Positions 34,771-47,325 of a DNA stretch of 64,000 bases are shown piece after piece. Source of the stretch: Rhynchosporium graminicola (lineage: Eukaryota; Ascomycota; Leotiomycetes; Helotiales; Ploettnerulaceae); assembly GCA_900074885.1 (NCBI GenBank), contig FJUW01000049.1:117748-181747 (forward strand). The letters run 5' to 3'. The notes under the pieces are model-generated. The model saw only the letters and a list, made by a program, of their open reading frames with translations, searched no databases and was not told where the DNA came from. A program made the translations under genes and the position numbers. Numbering within the stretch: the stretch's first letter is position 1; each line of letters starts with the position of its first letter.

Positions 34771-35845
34771 CAACCAAGCAGGGTAGGTGTGTGAAGTTTT
34801 CCGAGACTTAGTTCAGCTCGTTGACTTATTAAGATTAAGGAGATGATCTTGAAACTGTATAATTAATTTGAATTCCTAATCTAGGTAATTAAATACATCC
34901 ATGTGTTAGGTATCAAATTTTTTATTTTTTATTGAAAAGAGGACGAGAGTTATAAAGCAGGCGCATGTCAACCAAACCAACTTTTGTTACTTTGTCTGCA
35001 TACAAATAGGAATATTGAAAAACAGTCAGTTAGAGTCGGACTAGAACTATTAACTATAGGGTAGGTACACCTGTCGCACGCGTAGCCAGTACTGTAAAGT
35101 GGTCCGACATAAAATGTGGTTCGGAAGCTACACTTTAGTCGAGGACTCCAAATCTCGCTTATTCGAGTGTCTCGCTTGTTCGAATTCTCGCTTGCTCGAA
35201 CACGCGAGACATTCGAGAAAGTAAACAAAGGAGGTTTGTGCTGAGTTTAAGCCACGCTTGTAGTACGATCAAGCTACTCTAATGCGCAGACTTCTAAATC
35301 TCGTGCGGCGTAGCTGTTACGTGCACAAAGAATGAGAAAAATGAACATGGATATTAGGGAACCAGATGAGCAGAATTCAACACTTGACCAGGAGCACAAT
35401 CTACATATTATATATCCTCTGGTTTTCAGCGGAGGTCTTGTTAATAGTTTATTGATACTGCTTTCGCACTCTCATTTGAACCACTATGTGGTTGCCCTGT
35501 CAGTTCCTGAGCACGCGTTAGGACAAGGAGCAAGCTATCCCGGTTTAATTCTCTCGAGGGGGCGGTCAGCACATAAATAACGCGATATTTCCCACGATTA
35601 ATCTTCCTTACCCCCTGAAAAACGCAACTATAATCACGACCACGTCTCTGCTCTCATTGCAACAGCTTTCAACATGTTCAGCAATCAGATAGACTTGAAA
35701 CTTTTACGATCTCGTATGTTGATCTCCTCTAACTCATTTTGCGCCACCCTGTTAAGGATATTGATTCTTTCTCATCATTTGAAGGAATTGAACTGACTTA
35801 CATCGATTTTTAGAACTCTCTTCTCACAGTCGACATACTCGCCTC
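34771..35845. other. Spacer with a short TCTCGCTT tandem repeat
   Basis: At about 35150-35200 three imperfect copies of TCTCGCTTNTTCGA are followed by a partly inverted copy (TCGAACACGCGAGA). No gene is seen. Confidence 0.4.
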
Positions 35846-35919
35846 AAACACACACAAACAGATACACACACACACATACACACACACACAAATACACATA
35901 CACAAATACACATACACAC
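35846..35919. repeat. CA-rich microsatellite
   Basis: (CA)n with CAAATACA interruptions, 18 bases before the ATG of paralog 1. The long minus-strand frame over this region is an artefact. Confidence 0.9.
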
Positions 35920-35937
35920 GCGATTCCATCAGCCACC

Positions 35938-36503
35938 ATGATGCCTGCTGCAGTTCTCCAATTCCGTCGTTCTGCTCGTGATCTCAAGCTTGCCGTCGCT
36001 GGTCCCGTCGCTCGTACCCAAGCCCACGTTATGTTTTTGAGATATATGATTTCCTCCGTGGAGGATGGGTCAATGCCGTCATCGATACAAGACCTTATAC
36101 CGCTATCTACGCTCGCGCCGCCTGTCTCCTCTCTGATGCACCTGATGCAATCCCAGCCCGAGCCTCCATTCTGATCTACCATCCTCTCGGTAGACTTGGT
36201 GCCCTCTTCCGCCATGGTCGATCTCTCCCCTACCGACCAACTGGTCGATCTCACCTGGAACGCCGCGTAGGCACTGTTACGCAGAAGACGAAGTGGGAGA
36301 AGATTAAGGGCAACCCAGCTGCCGGCATCGATCTCTGGGTCTGGGATAGGGAGTTCAAAAACGTTAGATGTTGGGGGAAGTTGAAGGGTGATAGGAAGCT
36401 GGCGGACAAGTGGACGAAGAACGGGGTGGTGAGGGATCTGGTGATTGATAAGTTGATCGAGAGGGGCCTTTTGGCTGTCGACTTCCAGGATATCAATGCT
36501 TAG
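35938..36503 (+). pseudogene. Paralog 1 of a three-member family (GNP-A-I ... RD-V-ID ... F-D-N), one frameshift
   Basis: From ATG 35938 the frame has good fungal codon use to about 36030 (FRRSARDLKLAVAGPVART). After a run of five T the coding signal moves to the next frame and stays open to the TAG at 36503, so one base appears missing in the T run. The C-terminal domain reads KIKGNPAAGIDLWVWDRE, then VVRDLVIDKLIERGLLAVDF and QDINA. It aligns with the genes at 39027-40033 and 56119-57857 and is preceded by the same kind of short Gly/Arg block (LGALFRHGRSLPYRPTG). Assembly error and true loss of function cannot be separated here. Function of the family unknown; no signal peptide. Confidence 0.6.
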
Positions 36504-38935
36504 ATACTGGGTGCTTGCTTTTTGGCTGGTGAAAGCGTTAGGAGATTCTGCGGACGTCAAATGAAAGTCTTTTTTGATCCTCGAATGTCTCGTTGATTGG
36601 TGACGTTAAATCGCTTGATCTAATATGGCTCACTTCGACCTTGAACCTAAACAAATCAAGAGATGGCTACCCATATGCTTTCCCCTTCGTCCATTCTATG
36701 TATAGAAGTTATTTTGTGCTTTGATAAATAGCTTCTTTGCTCTAGAGCGTAGATCCTTCTCGTAAAACCTACTTGCACACCTCGCTCCTGGTAACTTTTG
36801 CTCGTCCGGAAATATTTGCATGATTTCATCGTATGTAGTGCTCCCCTTGTGGATGTCTCCGATGAAGCCAACGACCAGGATATCCAGATACCTGCGTTTC
36901 TCACTCCCAAGTGTTTAAACAACCAGAGACAGCGTCGTGGCTCGAATAGAAGCAGTGTCTTTAGTCTGGGGTAAACTGCATCGTAAGAATTATCTAGGCA
37001 TTCCCATTCCTCATCCTCAACGACCGAACAGAATTTTATGTCCTATCCTGATCCTGATCGTCTCGATTCTAGTCGAGCAGTCGATTTAGATATTTCGTAT
37101 TCTAATCATCAGCAGCTGAAGATGATTTCCTAACTTCATTAGATATAACTCTCTCAACTCCTAAGCAAATAGTATCTATTGAATAAACTGACCATTAATA
37201 AAATTCGTAAGTTGCCTTCTGTATATTGGGTGTGAATCTGGGCCGGCAGGCTCTTCATATGGGCTTCTGTAGTAGGGTGAATCACAGTCCCATCTTGCTC
37301 AGGATCTCCTTATGCTTCGATATATCAACCATGACCAGTCGCCAGTATCAGCCCTCTTGTATGTATCTCTGTCAACGCTGACTCCTCTCCTCATGATGGT
37401 ACTGTACGCCCGTTCCTGATAAGTTATCAGCAGATCCGATTCCACTTTACACTACCGCATGGCAATAATATCCTGCCCCGACAAGAGTCTCCTGCCCATC
37501 CTCTTTCCTACCAAGCTCCAAGCTCACGTTCTACCAGAATTTTGCCTCTATCACTACTCTCCGCCAATCCGTTTCCAACTTCGACATTCTCGTCCAACAC
37601 TTCGCAGCTAATCTATACTGGAAATCTACTTCCCTCGCGATATTGTATAGTCACTGATGTTAGAAGGACTGGGTTAGCATGAGTGAAGATCTGCTCCGCA
37701 AAACAGCACTGTGTATGCTACAGGTCCTTTTCAAGTATTGTTTGTTACATCCTCTTGTCCTAATCAGATCTTATGACGCTTTCCTGCTTTCTAACCTCAT
37801 CTGACTTATGAATTGGTAGCAACAACTGCCGAACAGCCCATCTCCATTGCCTCATGGTGTCCTCTCCTCCTTCTACGAAATCCTCAATCCTATCGATTAT
37901 CCACAAGCTCCAAGCCTACGCCATAATCCACGAACCGAGAACATACCTTATCAAGACGCAGATTCCTTCATCGGCTCATATAGAAGGCGCAGCAGGATAC
38001 AGACTAGCATTCGAAGCATATGATACATAAGAGAAGTCTACAATATACAGTGGCAGAGCTGGTGGTCGCTTAAAGTGGTTTATGACTTGAATCGGAGGGA
38101 GGAAGTAGCTGCTGGCTCCGATTGATGAGAAGATTAAGCAGAAGAAGAGAGGTCTGGAGGACAGCACATTGGGCGTGCACTTAGTGCTTATAGTGCTCAC
38201 CAACATCAGGAACTACGAACTCTGATGGAGGAGATGGGGGAAAGAGAGCTATAACTTGCGAATCACATAACGTCGTATAAGAAGCAACCAGAGTTACCAA
38301 GACTGGATCAGCTTGTCTACGAGACTGCGACGAAGAGATTCTGTGTCGTTTGCGAGGCTTTCAAAATCAATCTACAAATGACATGACTTTCTTGCAGTAC
38401 TCCTGATAGTTTCCTGTGATATCTCCATGACTTTATAGCATCGAAATGCGACGTCGCAATGTCCAAGGCCAGTTCTCCCAGCTTTCTAACGCTGAAGACG
38501 AATTGGCATTGATAGTACTATCAATATCTCTATTCGTGACTTCCCAGCAGTTCTCCTAATCATATCCTGTGTTACATTGATGAATCTAATATCATGTAAC
38601 GAGAGTACATTCTACTCACTTGCCAGTTCTCCTCCAGCGCAAACTCACTCGTCATCTAATCACCACTCTAATGATATCTCTGAATACATACATGACATTA
38701 CAGTATCCCTTCTGGTAGAGTTCCATGTTATCTTCGTAATTAAACTACCTCTCCCTTCCTCCATTGACTTCCGCCCCCTCACTAGCTCACTAACTGTACT
38801 TCCTCCTCCCTCTATTGACTTCCATTCCCTGCCTAGCTCCCCCTTCCTCATCTCCAGCCTCGCCCAGCCTTGAACAGTCAGGCAAACACCGCACTAGTCT
38901 TGCTTTCAACGCTAGCGTCTCGGAAGGGGAGAGAT
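36504..38935. other. 2.4 kb without an intact gene
   Basis: A few coding-looking scraps, for example near 37525-37640 (LTFYQNFASITTLRQSVSNF), are bounded by stops and may be another decayed gene. Nothing is firm. Confidence 0.4.
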
Positions 38936-38943
38936 TATATAAA
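38936..38943 (+). promoter_or_regulatory. TATA box of paralog 2
   Basis: TATATAAA 91 bases before the ATG at 39027, followed by a CAA/CAG-rich leader typical of well-expressed fungal genes. Confidence 0.55.
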
Positions 38944-39026
38944 CCGCCCTCCACGCACACAGATCTCAATTTCTTTTCTCCAGACAAACAACAACAACAA
39001 GAACAGCAACAGCAACAACCACCACC

Positions 39027-40033
39027 ATGTCTCCAACTACACCACTCCGCGCTCGTGCTGCCTCCAAGGCAAGCCTCTCTGCTCACAAGACTGCCGCTAC
39101 GGCTGTCAAGAAAGGTAAGTTTGCTTGTTATGACTTCAAGTCTTGTTTACTCTGTGACGAGATGAGATGAGGCTAACTCTGAGTAGTCACTAAGGGTACC
39201 GCGGTCAAGGTCGAGAAGACCAAGACCACTGCCGTCAAGACTCCTGCTCGCAACACTGCCGCTCGCAATGTTGCCATCACAGAGGAATTTGAGGATAGCT
39301 CTTCAGACGACGATGAAATTCCAGCTGTCGCCGTTCATAAGGCCGCTGTCCCCAAGATCGCCGCTCCCAAGGCTGCCGTTCCCAAGGTCGCCGTCCCCAA
39401 GGTCGCTGCCCCCAAGGCTGCTGTTTCCAAGGTCGCCGTCCCCAAGGTCGCCGTTCGTAAGGGTGTCGCTCAACGAGTTGTCGCCAACAGTAAGTACTAC
39501 TCTCATGCCCCCACTATCTTCCTTCAAGACATACCAAGTTCATCTCGCGTCATTACTTATCCTCTCTCATCCCTCATCCCTCTCATCCGATCTTACATCC
39601 TTCTCATCCAATCTCACGTCCCTCTCATCTCATCTGAACCATCATAACTAACCTCGTCCCCCTAGCCACCGTCGCCAACCCCCTCACCACCACAGCCGGC
39701 TTTCGACACAATCACGCTCCGAACAGCCTGGTTTCCCGATGGGGTCGCCCTGTCAAGTACACTCCAACTGAGCAGCCCGGCACGGTCCGAGTCGGAGAAG
39801 TAACTTACAAGGCCAAGCACCGTTTCTACCGAGGCAACCCTCCAGCTAGTATCTCTGCGAGAGAGTGGGACTTAGTATACAACCGAGCCGACTCCAATGC
39901 CGGTAAGGACTATGCTGGCGCGAAGGAGTACAGACTGAAACTTAGGCAAAATGGTATGACCAGAGATGTCGCAATCGACTATCTCGTCAAGAAGAAGGAC
40001 TTGCGTAAGAGTTTCCGTGATATCAATCCATAG
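39027..40033 (+). CDS. Paralog 2: Lys/Ala/Val-repeat protein with conserved C-terminal domain, 252 aa
   Basis: Three exons, 39027-39114, 39187-39489 and 39666-40033, with introns GTAAGT...GAGTAG and GTAAGT...CTAAC...CCCTAG; codons rejoin cleanly. The N-terminal 130 residues are basic and repetitive, with about seven pentapeptide-like units of the type AVPKV/AAPKA/VAVPK after an acidic patch (EEFEDSSSDDDE). The composition resembles linker-histone-like or nucleic-acid-binding tails. The C-terminal domain has FYRGNPPASISAREWDLVYN, then NGMTRDVAIDYLVKK and FRDINP, shared with the genes at 35938 and 56119. No signal peptide, so nuclear or cytosolic is likely. Converges on MET6. Function unknown. 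Confidence 0.8.
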
Positions 40034-40604
40034 GCGACTCGTGTATTGGCGGATCAAGGCTAAATGTATCTAAGAGGTCTCTGGTTTCTTGGGTGGTGGC
40101 TTTGAAGAAGCAATGATGGCATGAGATAATGGTTCTTTCGAGGCAGCTGAGGCAGTTGATTAGTTATTCTGTGCGTTGGGAATGGATAAGCAAAGAATGA
40201 ATGAATGATCACGATGCCCATGCAAAAGTTTCAAGTTCCCGGTTGAAGAGGGTATATTTTCTACTTTTCTATCTATCGTCCCCTCAAACGAGGGGATACA
40301 AGGTCATCCATCTATGAGAGCCGATCATCGTTCAAGCACTGAGAAATCACTGCAATTTATACGCCATTGTAGATGTCCGGTTGATGGATCATCACATCAC
40401 TCCCAATGCTGTTGAATAACGAACCACGCGCGCCCCCATATTTGTAAGATCAAGTAAAAGCTTTTGTCTTTGATACCCCGCCAGAAACGCCGATGTTGAG
40501 ATCGTCTCCACTGCTAGGCCTCAAACCCAACTACAAATTTCGTTATATCATCGCTCACGCCACCGAATACAGATAAGAAGAGAAGGATATGAGAGAAGTA
40601 TGCT
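40034..40604. other. 3' spacer between convergent paralog 2 and MET6
   Basis: No feature seen. Confidence 0.5.
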
Positions 40605-43028
40605 CTACTTGGTGGCATACTTCTGGCGGTAGAACTTGGCGGCGTTGACCATGTTGGTCAAAGCAGCCTTTGTCTCCGACCATTGGCGGGTCTTAAGACC
40701 ACAGTCAGGATCGATCCAGAGCTGTTCTGGCTTGAGGTATTGCAACATCTCGTCGATGCGGTCCTTGATCTCCTGTTCGCTTGGAACACGAGGAGAGTGG
40801 ATGTCATAGACACCAGGACCGATGTGACGTGGGTAAGCCTCATCAACGAAGACCTTGAGGAGCTTGGCGTCAGACTTGCTGTTCTCGATGGAGAGAACAT
40901 CGGCGTCAAGGGCGGCGATGGCGTGGAAGAAATCCTGGAACTCAGAATAACAGAAATGGGAGTGGATCTGGGTGGAGTCCTGGACACCGGAGACGGAAAG
41001 ACGGAACGACTGCACGGCCCAGTCAAGGTAGGCGTCACGCTCCTTTCCGCGTCGAAGAGGAAGACCCTCACGAAGGGCAGGCTCGTCGACTTGGATGACA
41101 AACACACCAGCGGCCTCAAGGTCAACAACCTCGTCACGGAGAGCAAGAGCAAGCTGCTCGGCCTGGACAGACTGGTGAACATCGTCACGGGGGAAAGACC
41201 ATCGGAGACAGGTGATTGGACCAGTCAACATGCCCTTCATTGGCTTCTTGGAGATGGAGACGGCGTACTTGGACTCCTTAACGGTCATTGGTGCTGGGCG
41301 AGAAATGTCACCGACAATGATGGGTGGACGAACGCAGCGGGAACCGTAAGATTGAACCCAAGCGTGGGTCGTGAAGGCATAACCATCAAGGCGCTCACCG
41401 AAGTATTGCACCATGTCGTTACGCTCAGGCTCACCGTGAACGTATACATCAAGGTCGAGCTCCTCCTGGACCTTGACAACCTCTTGAATTTCCTTCTCAA
41501 TGAACTTCTCATACTCCTCAGCGGTGATCTCGCCCTTGGTAAACTTGTTACGCTGGATACGGATCTCCTTGGTTTGAGGGAAGGAGCCAATGGTGGTTGT
41601 GGGGAAGAGAGGAAGGCCCAAAGACTTTTGCTGGGCAGCAATACGGGTAGGGAACTCAGAAAGTCTGTTGTACATCTCCTTGGTAATCTTGGATTGACGC
41701 TCCTTGACCTTGGCATTGTTGGTACGGGATGATGAGGCACGAGATTGCATGGACTTCGCGTTAGCCTCAAGTTGCTCACGGACCGCAGCTGGGCCCTCAG
41801 TTACAGCCTTGGCAATAATAGCGACTTCAGAAGCCTTCTCGACAGCGAAGGAGAACCAGTCAGCGATCTCAGGGTCGAGCTTCTTCTCGCTGGCAAGAGT
41901 GTGTGGGGTGTGGAGAAGGGAGCTGGAAGTAGCAACAATGACGCGCTCCTTTCCAAGCTTCTGAATGGCAGTCTCAACTTTCTCAATGGCGTTCTTGAGG
42001 TTGGACTTCCAGATATTTCGGCCGTCAACAACACCGGCAGAGAGGATGGTTTTTGGGCCAAGAGCAGAGATAACGGTGCTCAGTTGCTCTGGGTTGCGGA
42101 CCAAGTCAACGTGCACAGCGTAAATATCAGTGGGGACCAAGTCGATGTTGTGGACGATGTCACCGAAGTAGGTTGCAAAGACAAGCTTTGGGATCTTGTC
42201 TCCGAGAGCAGCGAGCTTCTCGTAGGTTGGCTTGAAAGCAGCCTTGGTCTTCTCTGGGAGATCCTGAACGAGGATAGGCTCGTCGATCTGAACAGTCTCG
42301 GCCCCAGCAGACTTCAGCTTAGTGAGGATGTCCTCGTAAACTGGGAGAAGCTTCTCAAGAAGATCGATAGGGTCGACGGTTTGGTCACGATCAGCCTTTC
42401 CGAGTTGGAGGAAAGAGACTGGGCCGACAAGGACTGGGCGGGTGATGATACCAGCCTCCTTTGCCTCAAGGAAATCAGCAACGGCCTTTGGGTTAGCAGT
42501 GAGCTTGAACTCCTGGTTGTCTTGAAGAGTCGGCTTGACGTAGTGGTAGTTCGAGTCGAACCACTTTACCATCTCCAAACTGGGGACATCGACGCCCTCA
42601 CGCTGAAGACCACGGCCCATAGCAAAGTATTCGTCGACAGGGTTAAGCTTGTATTTGGTATATCTGGGGGGAACAGCCTGTGTTATGTCAAGTTAGCATG
42701 CTGCTTTGTATTTGCTCCAAGAGAATACTTACACCGAAGTCCTGGATCTGGTGAAGAACTTGATCGTAGAGAGCGAAATCATTGCTGGGGATGATATCAA
42801 CACCGGCATCCTTCTGGATCTTCCAGTGTGCAAGACGAAGTCTCTTAGCCTCAGCGAGAAGTTCCTCCTGAGAGAGCTTGCCGCCCCAGTATGCCTCAGT
42901 TGCCTTCTTCAAGTCACGGAGAGCTCCCATGCGGGGGAAACCGAGGATAGATCTGTAGCAGGTATTCGAGTTAGCTTTCTGCATCCATATATGAGGTCTA
43001 CAAAGGTGAGAACCCACGATTGAACCAT
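40605..43028 (-). CDS. MET6: Cobalamin-independent methionine synthase (5-methyltetrahydropteroyltriglutamate-homocysteine methyltransferase)
   Basis: Transfers the methyl group of 5-methyl-THF-Glu3 to homocysteine, the last step of methionine synthesis, in the cytosol. Exons are 43028-43018 (only 11 nt), 42952-42733 and 42677-40605, giving 767 aa, the family length. The tiny first exon supplies Met-Val-Gln and two bases of Ser; after the 65 nt intron the start reads MVQSSILGFPRMGALRDL as in other fungi. The zinc site is visible in the C-terminal barrel as IHSHFCYSEF and IDPDCGLKTR. The N-terminal half carries VGPVSFLQLGK and the C-terminal half TIGSFPQTKEIR and GMLTGPITCLRWSFPRDD. Long plus-strand frames inside the gene are antisense shadows. 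No defect seen. Confidence 0.97.
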
Positions 43029-45132
43029 CTTGGCGACTGTGAAGAGTCGTAGAGTGGAATGGAAAATTGTTGTGAGGTCAGATAAACACGATTGCGTGCT
43101 CGATGTCTGATAGTCCGATAGGTATTCGGAGAAGAGGGGTAGTTGATTCTATTGATTCTATTGCCACGAAATCCAACAAAGAAGTGTAGATATCAAAGAG
43201 TAGTAGTCCCTCTGCTATGTTATGTTCGGGGTGATTTATTGGTTTATGGAGAGAGAAAGAGGAGTGTTGAAAGAAGTACGGCGGTGTGTGAGAGATACTG
43301 AGGGGAGAAATTTCCCATGGAGGGGTTGGTGCATTATGAGATGCGTAGACGCTAGCATTGGTGGGGGTTAGCGTGTAGTCACGTGGGAGGTAAGAAAACT
43401 CTCTTTGAAGCTACAGAACCGTTTTCGGTCTTTTAAAAGTTTATCAATGAGGTCACGAATCAAATGCCCTAACGAGTGATAGATACTTGACTCCTTGGTG
43501 TCATGATATTGCTCCGTTTTTTCGGGCGTTTCGGAGGGCATTCGGAGATATAGAAGGAGAAAGAATAAGACAGATATCACCCCCCATCCGTCACAAAAAA
43601 TCGCCGAATACCGATGCAGGCGTTGTGTCAATGCCGGTGGATACGATGCTGATGCTGCTGCGTTTCCGGTTGGTTGCCAGGTCATATTGCTGACTCGACG
43701 CCTTATTTGCTCGTTTACGTTGTTTTGATTGCTCGAATCATGGATATACATCTCATTTGTACGAAAGCACAGAAAGGATAATCGATCGAATTTTGTCGAG
43801 CATTTCAAACACACTTTCCTCAGTCTTTTCAGAAATTGAATTGGCTCTCAACGAACTAGTACAAATAGCATTACCCAAATATGATTACAATTCATGAGTT
43901 AGGGCCAGAGGAAACTTTGTCTTCAATGAAGAGAGACCTTGCAAGTACGTTTTAATGTCGAATTTCATTTTCTAACTCCAAAGTCAAACAAACGTATGTC
44001 ACATGCTACTTACTACCAGGGGATTGTTTCAAGGTCATGCAACTATTTGATACCTTCTATTTTTTCAGTTTGCTCAAATGAGGTTGCAGCTTAATTCAGC
44101 TCACCTATGAAGACCTATGCTATGCACCTGGGGAAAAGCGCGGATTATCACTCTAAGCCGAGCCTGGTCGCCATCTTCCCCAATCAATATGGGGTTTCAC
44201 TGGTGAGTGGTGACATACTGCAAGGACAGGACAGGTTCCTCTGGATTTAACAGTTCCACAATTATTCGCCCTTCCATTCTGGGCTCCTCAGGCACATATC
44301 GGTTCGATATGGTACAAGTGATTCTCGCATGCAGCCGCTTCAGACTTTCCGAGTACTCAAATCCTTTCTTCCATCAGAGACTCATTCATCCTAAGACTTG
44401 ACTACAATATTGCTCAACTCCACTACCACAGTCATGTCAAACCAAAGCAGTCCACGACCACTACTCCTCCATAGCACGCTCCACTCCACTACCAAACACA
44501 TTCCACCCCTGAAAGGTAACATCATCATATGGCTATAGCTGCATAACGCTTCCAATATATCAAGCATCTCACCAGAATCCAACCTCGAATTCAGCTGTGG
44601 CGATCCAATCGCCATTTCAGGTAATAAGGAAGGGAGAAACAGCGATCCATCTCGGCTCCAGAGATGAGTTTTGTTAACTTGCAAGCCTCTCACAAAGTCG
44701 GTCCCTCGAGCCACGCAATCCGCATCAATCGCTCCGTCAAGATGATAGCTCTCGCTGACAAGAATACCAACAGAGATGCCGAACGATACACCAGACTTTC
44801 AACGCATCCTCTTAGACATGATGTCGATCCCCCTGCTATCCTATAGCGTAGATTGCATCCTTAGTAACTGTGTCATCAATCTCGAGTCTGAGGAGATCAC
44901 GAAAAGTGTGCTTTGAAGAGTGTTTCGGGTTATTGAAAGACGGGGGGGGATAGGTTGGCTCTCAGTGACATCCTTCCGAGAAACGTTATTCCGGAGACGT
45001 TGAGCAGGGTCATGGGATTTATTTCGGATTTGTAAGTGGTGCTAGCTTGGTAGGGGAGTACGAGGATTGAATGAATAGAAGCAGCATTTGCAGTTACGTC
45101 TATTACGACGCTCTCTTGGCATCAAAGCTAGA
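43029..45132. other. MET6 promoter side and gene-poor stretch
   Basis: Contains the MET6 promoter. A minus-strand frame at 43368-43814 (148 codons) has one hydrophobic helix but no start context or homology I can name. I leave it uncalled. Confidence 0.4.
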
Positions 45133-45477
45133 ATGGCGAGAAACATGGAAAAAATTGATTCTGACATTCACAAGACATCTTCATCGTGGACATGGAGGAA
45201 AACCGCCGTCAACATCGGCAAGGAGTGGATTCCATCTGGCGAAACTGACACTAGCGGATCGAGGATTCTGGGAGCTGGATGCTATACTCCAACAAGCTCG
45301 TGCGATGGTACCAAGTCTGCTGATGATGAAAAGATTTAGTCGAAGGAAGCGCTTGGAAAGAGTGTGGCTGACACTGAAGTTAATGAGTGCGTCAATAAGT
45401 ATCTCCGACTCTTCGAATATCTGAAGCATATTCTAATCTCTCCACAGGCTCATATAGCATCTACGTTCTCAAGCTGA
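45133..45477 (+). pseudogene. Coding-like frame with one internal TAG
   Basis: From ATG 45133 a single frame (MARNMEKIDSDIHKTSSSW, later SKEALGKSVADTEVNECVNK) is open to 45477 except for a TAG at 45337-45339 where Gln would fit. An intron around the stop is possible. No known family. Confidence 0.35.
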
Positions 45478-46892
45478 AGCGGTCCGAATTCGTAAATGGC
45501 AATTGAGGGATGCTTCCACGACTACTAATCGTTTTATTTAGCTAGAAATGCCTCACGTGGGTATTCTGACTAATTTCGCCCAAGACTCAGCTTCCTCCGC
45601 CCATCACTGACCCAAGTATTGGCAGAAAGGTACACAGGAGTTTGCACGAGACAGATTTATGTTTCATTTTGATGCTATCGTTTAAGACTCAAGTATTTGT
45701 ATAGTTGCGATTGATGGTGCTTAGAACTCTGGGGGCCTATGATGGTACACGTTTGATGAGACCATTTCGGCCATCAAAAAATCATTGATGTCTCACTCCT
45801 CTTGCGCTTCCTCGAGTCACTTCTTAAGAATGTAAGCTATGGCTACAAGTGCTGCCATTTCCTCTCGAAGGTCGATGCAAGGCAGATTTATCTCCGGAGG
45901 AGCAATCTCAGCATCCAACATTACCTCTCTTCAAAGTTATCAAATCGTTTATCGAACTCAAACAAAGTTCTAAGATGTATTGAGTGGTTCTCCGAAGCTT
46001 TCAAGGAATCAAATGTTGATGCTATCAATACTTTTAATGCTGTCCCTGCTGTCTAAAAGTGAACCCTCGGGAACTCGAAGGATCCCAACCCTACGTACCT
46101 GGTAATACACGATCTCTTGTACAACAACTAGCTTTCGTCATAGTCAGCACCTAGGCTTCTATCAAATATGAAGGAGCACCAGCTATATCTTATGATTTAA
46201 AACTGTTTACTGACTGGACCGAAAGCCTCCAAGAAGTTTGAGCATTTACATGTTATGGTCACATGTCGGTGTTTTGCTTAGTCACCATGATCACCTCCAA
46301 TCCTTCCCTACCTCGTCCGTTTAATCGGAGTATCACCATGAGAATTCTACCCCGTGCACACATCATATTGCCCTTACATGATGTCAGTCGGAACACAGAT
46401 GTTCAAACTCTTCAACAAGTGCGAGACGAGTATGTATTTCCTGGCACTCACATACCCCAAACCTTCAATGCTTACCATCCCGTCAAGGCACCCCCCTCGA
46501 CTCTGCATAGTCAAAGCATCTTCACTCTGTAGGATTTGAGTCATAGTAGCTGTCATATATTCTTGCTTCTCCAGAAGGCCTATTGGTAGGTGTCTCAAGA
46601 CGTTGCTCGGCTTGGGAAAGAATATCCAACAGCCCTAGACACCAAAAGTCAGAGTTCACCTAATGTAGGGAATGGTACCTAGTTCGGAGAACGGGCTTTG
46701 CTTCCAGATAAAACATCCAGATCTGTCCATAAACCACATGAGAAAGCACTAGGTGGTTGGCCGAGTGCCAAAAAATGCATCTTACATGAACTGATTGGAC
46801 CTGGACTTACGAAAAACTGAACCCTTCCCAGCTCCCATAAATCGACAAAAACATTACTTTACAAAGCCCTGCCTATCTTTGATTTCGTAGTC
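45478..46892. other. Decayed flank left of the retroelement
   Basis: Several short coding-looking frames, for example 45802-46056 on + and 46374-46598 on -, but none complete. Nothing is nameable. Confidence 0.35.
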
Positions 46893-47042
46893 TGCGTGAG
46901 CCAAAGTACAGTGATAAGTAGTAGTATTATCTGTTATATCGTAGCTATCTTTCCTAGGTAGTCGAGACTCCGTAAGGGAGATATATCTAGCCGGCTAAAC
47001 CCCGGTGCAGATACTTGACTAATACGTGACTATAGACTAATA
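46893..47042 (-). repeat. Outer 150 bp direct repeat, left copy (LTR-like)
   Basis: Nearly the same sequence recurs at 53701-53850 in the same orientation. On the minus strand the right copy begins TGTTGGTCCATAGTCACG and ends CACGCA, i.e. TG...CA termini as in LTRs. Both copies are preceded on the plus strand by the same six bases, GTAGTC, so the real repeat may be 156 bp. The left copy carries more transitions than the right. Confidence 0.7.
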
Positions 47043-47325
47043 CTAGGATTACTTTAAAGTAGCTCCAAATTATCTACTTCTCCGTATAAAAGTAACGCTT
47101 TTTGCCTTCTAGTAAGAGTAGTACTATAGTACTGCTCGTGCAGAAGTATTATATAATATATAGTTTTCCACGTGATCAGGTCCAAAGATTCTACTTTCAG
47201 CTTCAAGTTATCCAGATTCCCTCTATCTACTTATTCGATAGGCTTAATAACTAATCGATTTATATATAATAGCTCCTTAAGAGCTCCGTTACAATTTATC
47301 TTAGTTATCGTATCCGTAGGGTTAT

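Noticed and set aside
35844..36560. 238-codon minus-strand frame
   Set aside because: It runs through the CA microsatellite (a Cys/Val run at the end) and is antisense to paralog 1, whose plus-strand alignment to its family is clear.
40683..42794. Two long plus-strand frames (349 codons each)
   Set aside because: Antisense shadows of MET6, Leu/Val/Asp-rich as expected from the opposite strand of a highly biased gene.
43368..43814. 148-codon minus-strand frame upstream of MET6
   Set aside because: It overlaps the probable MET6 promoter region and shows neither a family motif nor a splice structure.
46600..46892. Missing 3' end of the FAD-monooxygenase on the far side of the retroelement
   Set aside because: On the minus strand there is a faint FR...NQ...DA spacing like the family's C-terminal motif, but no convincing alignment and no matching target-site duplication. 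Too weak to claim.
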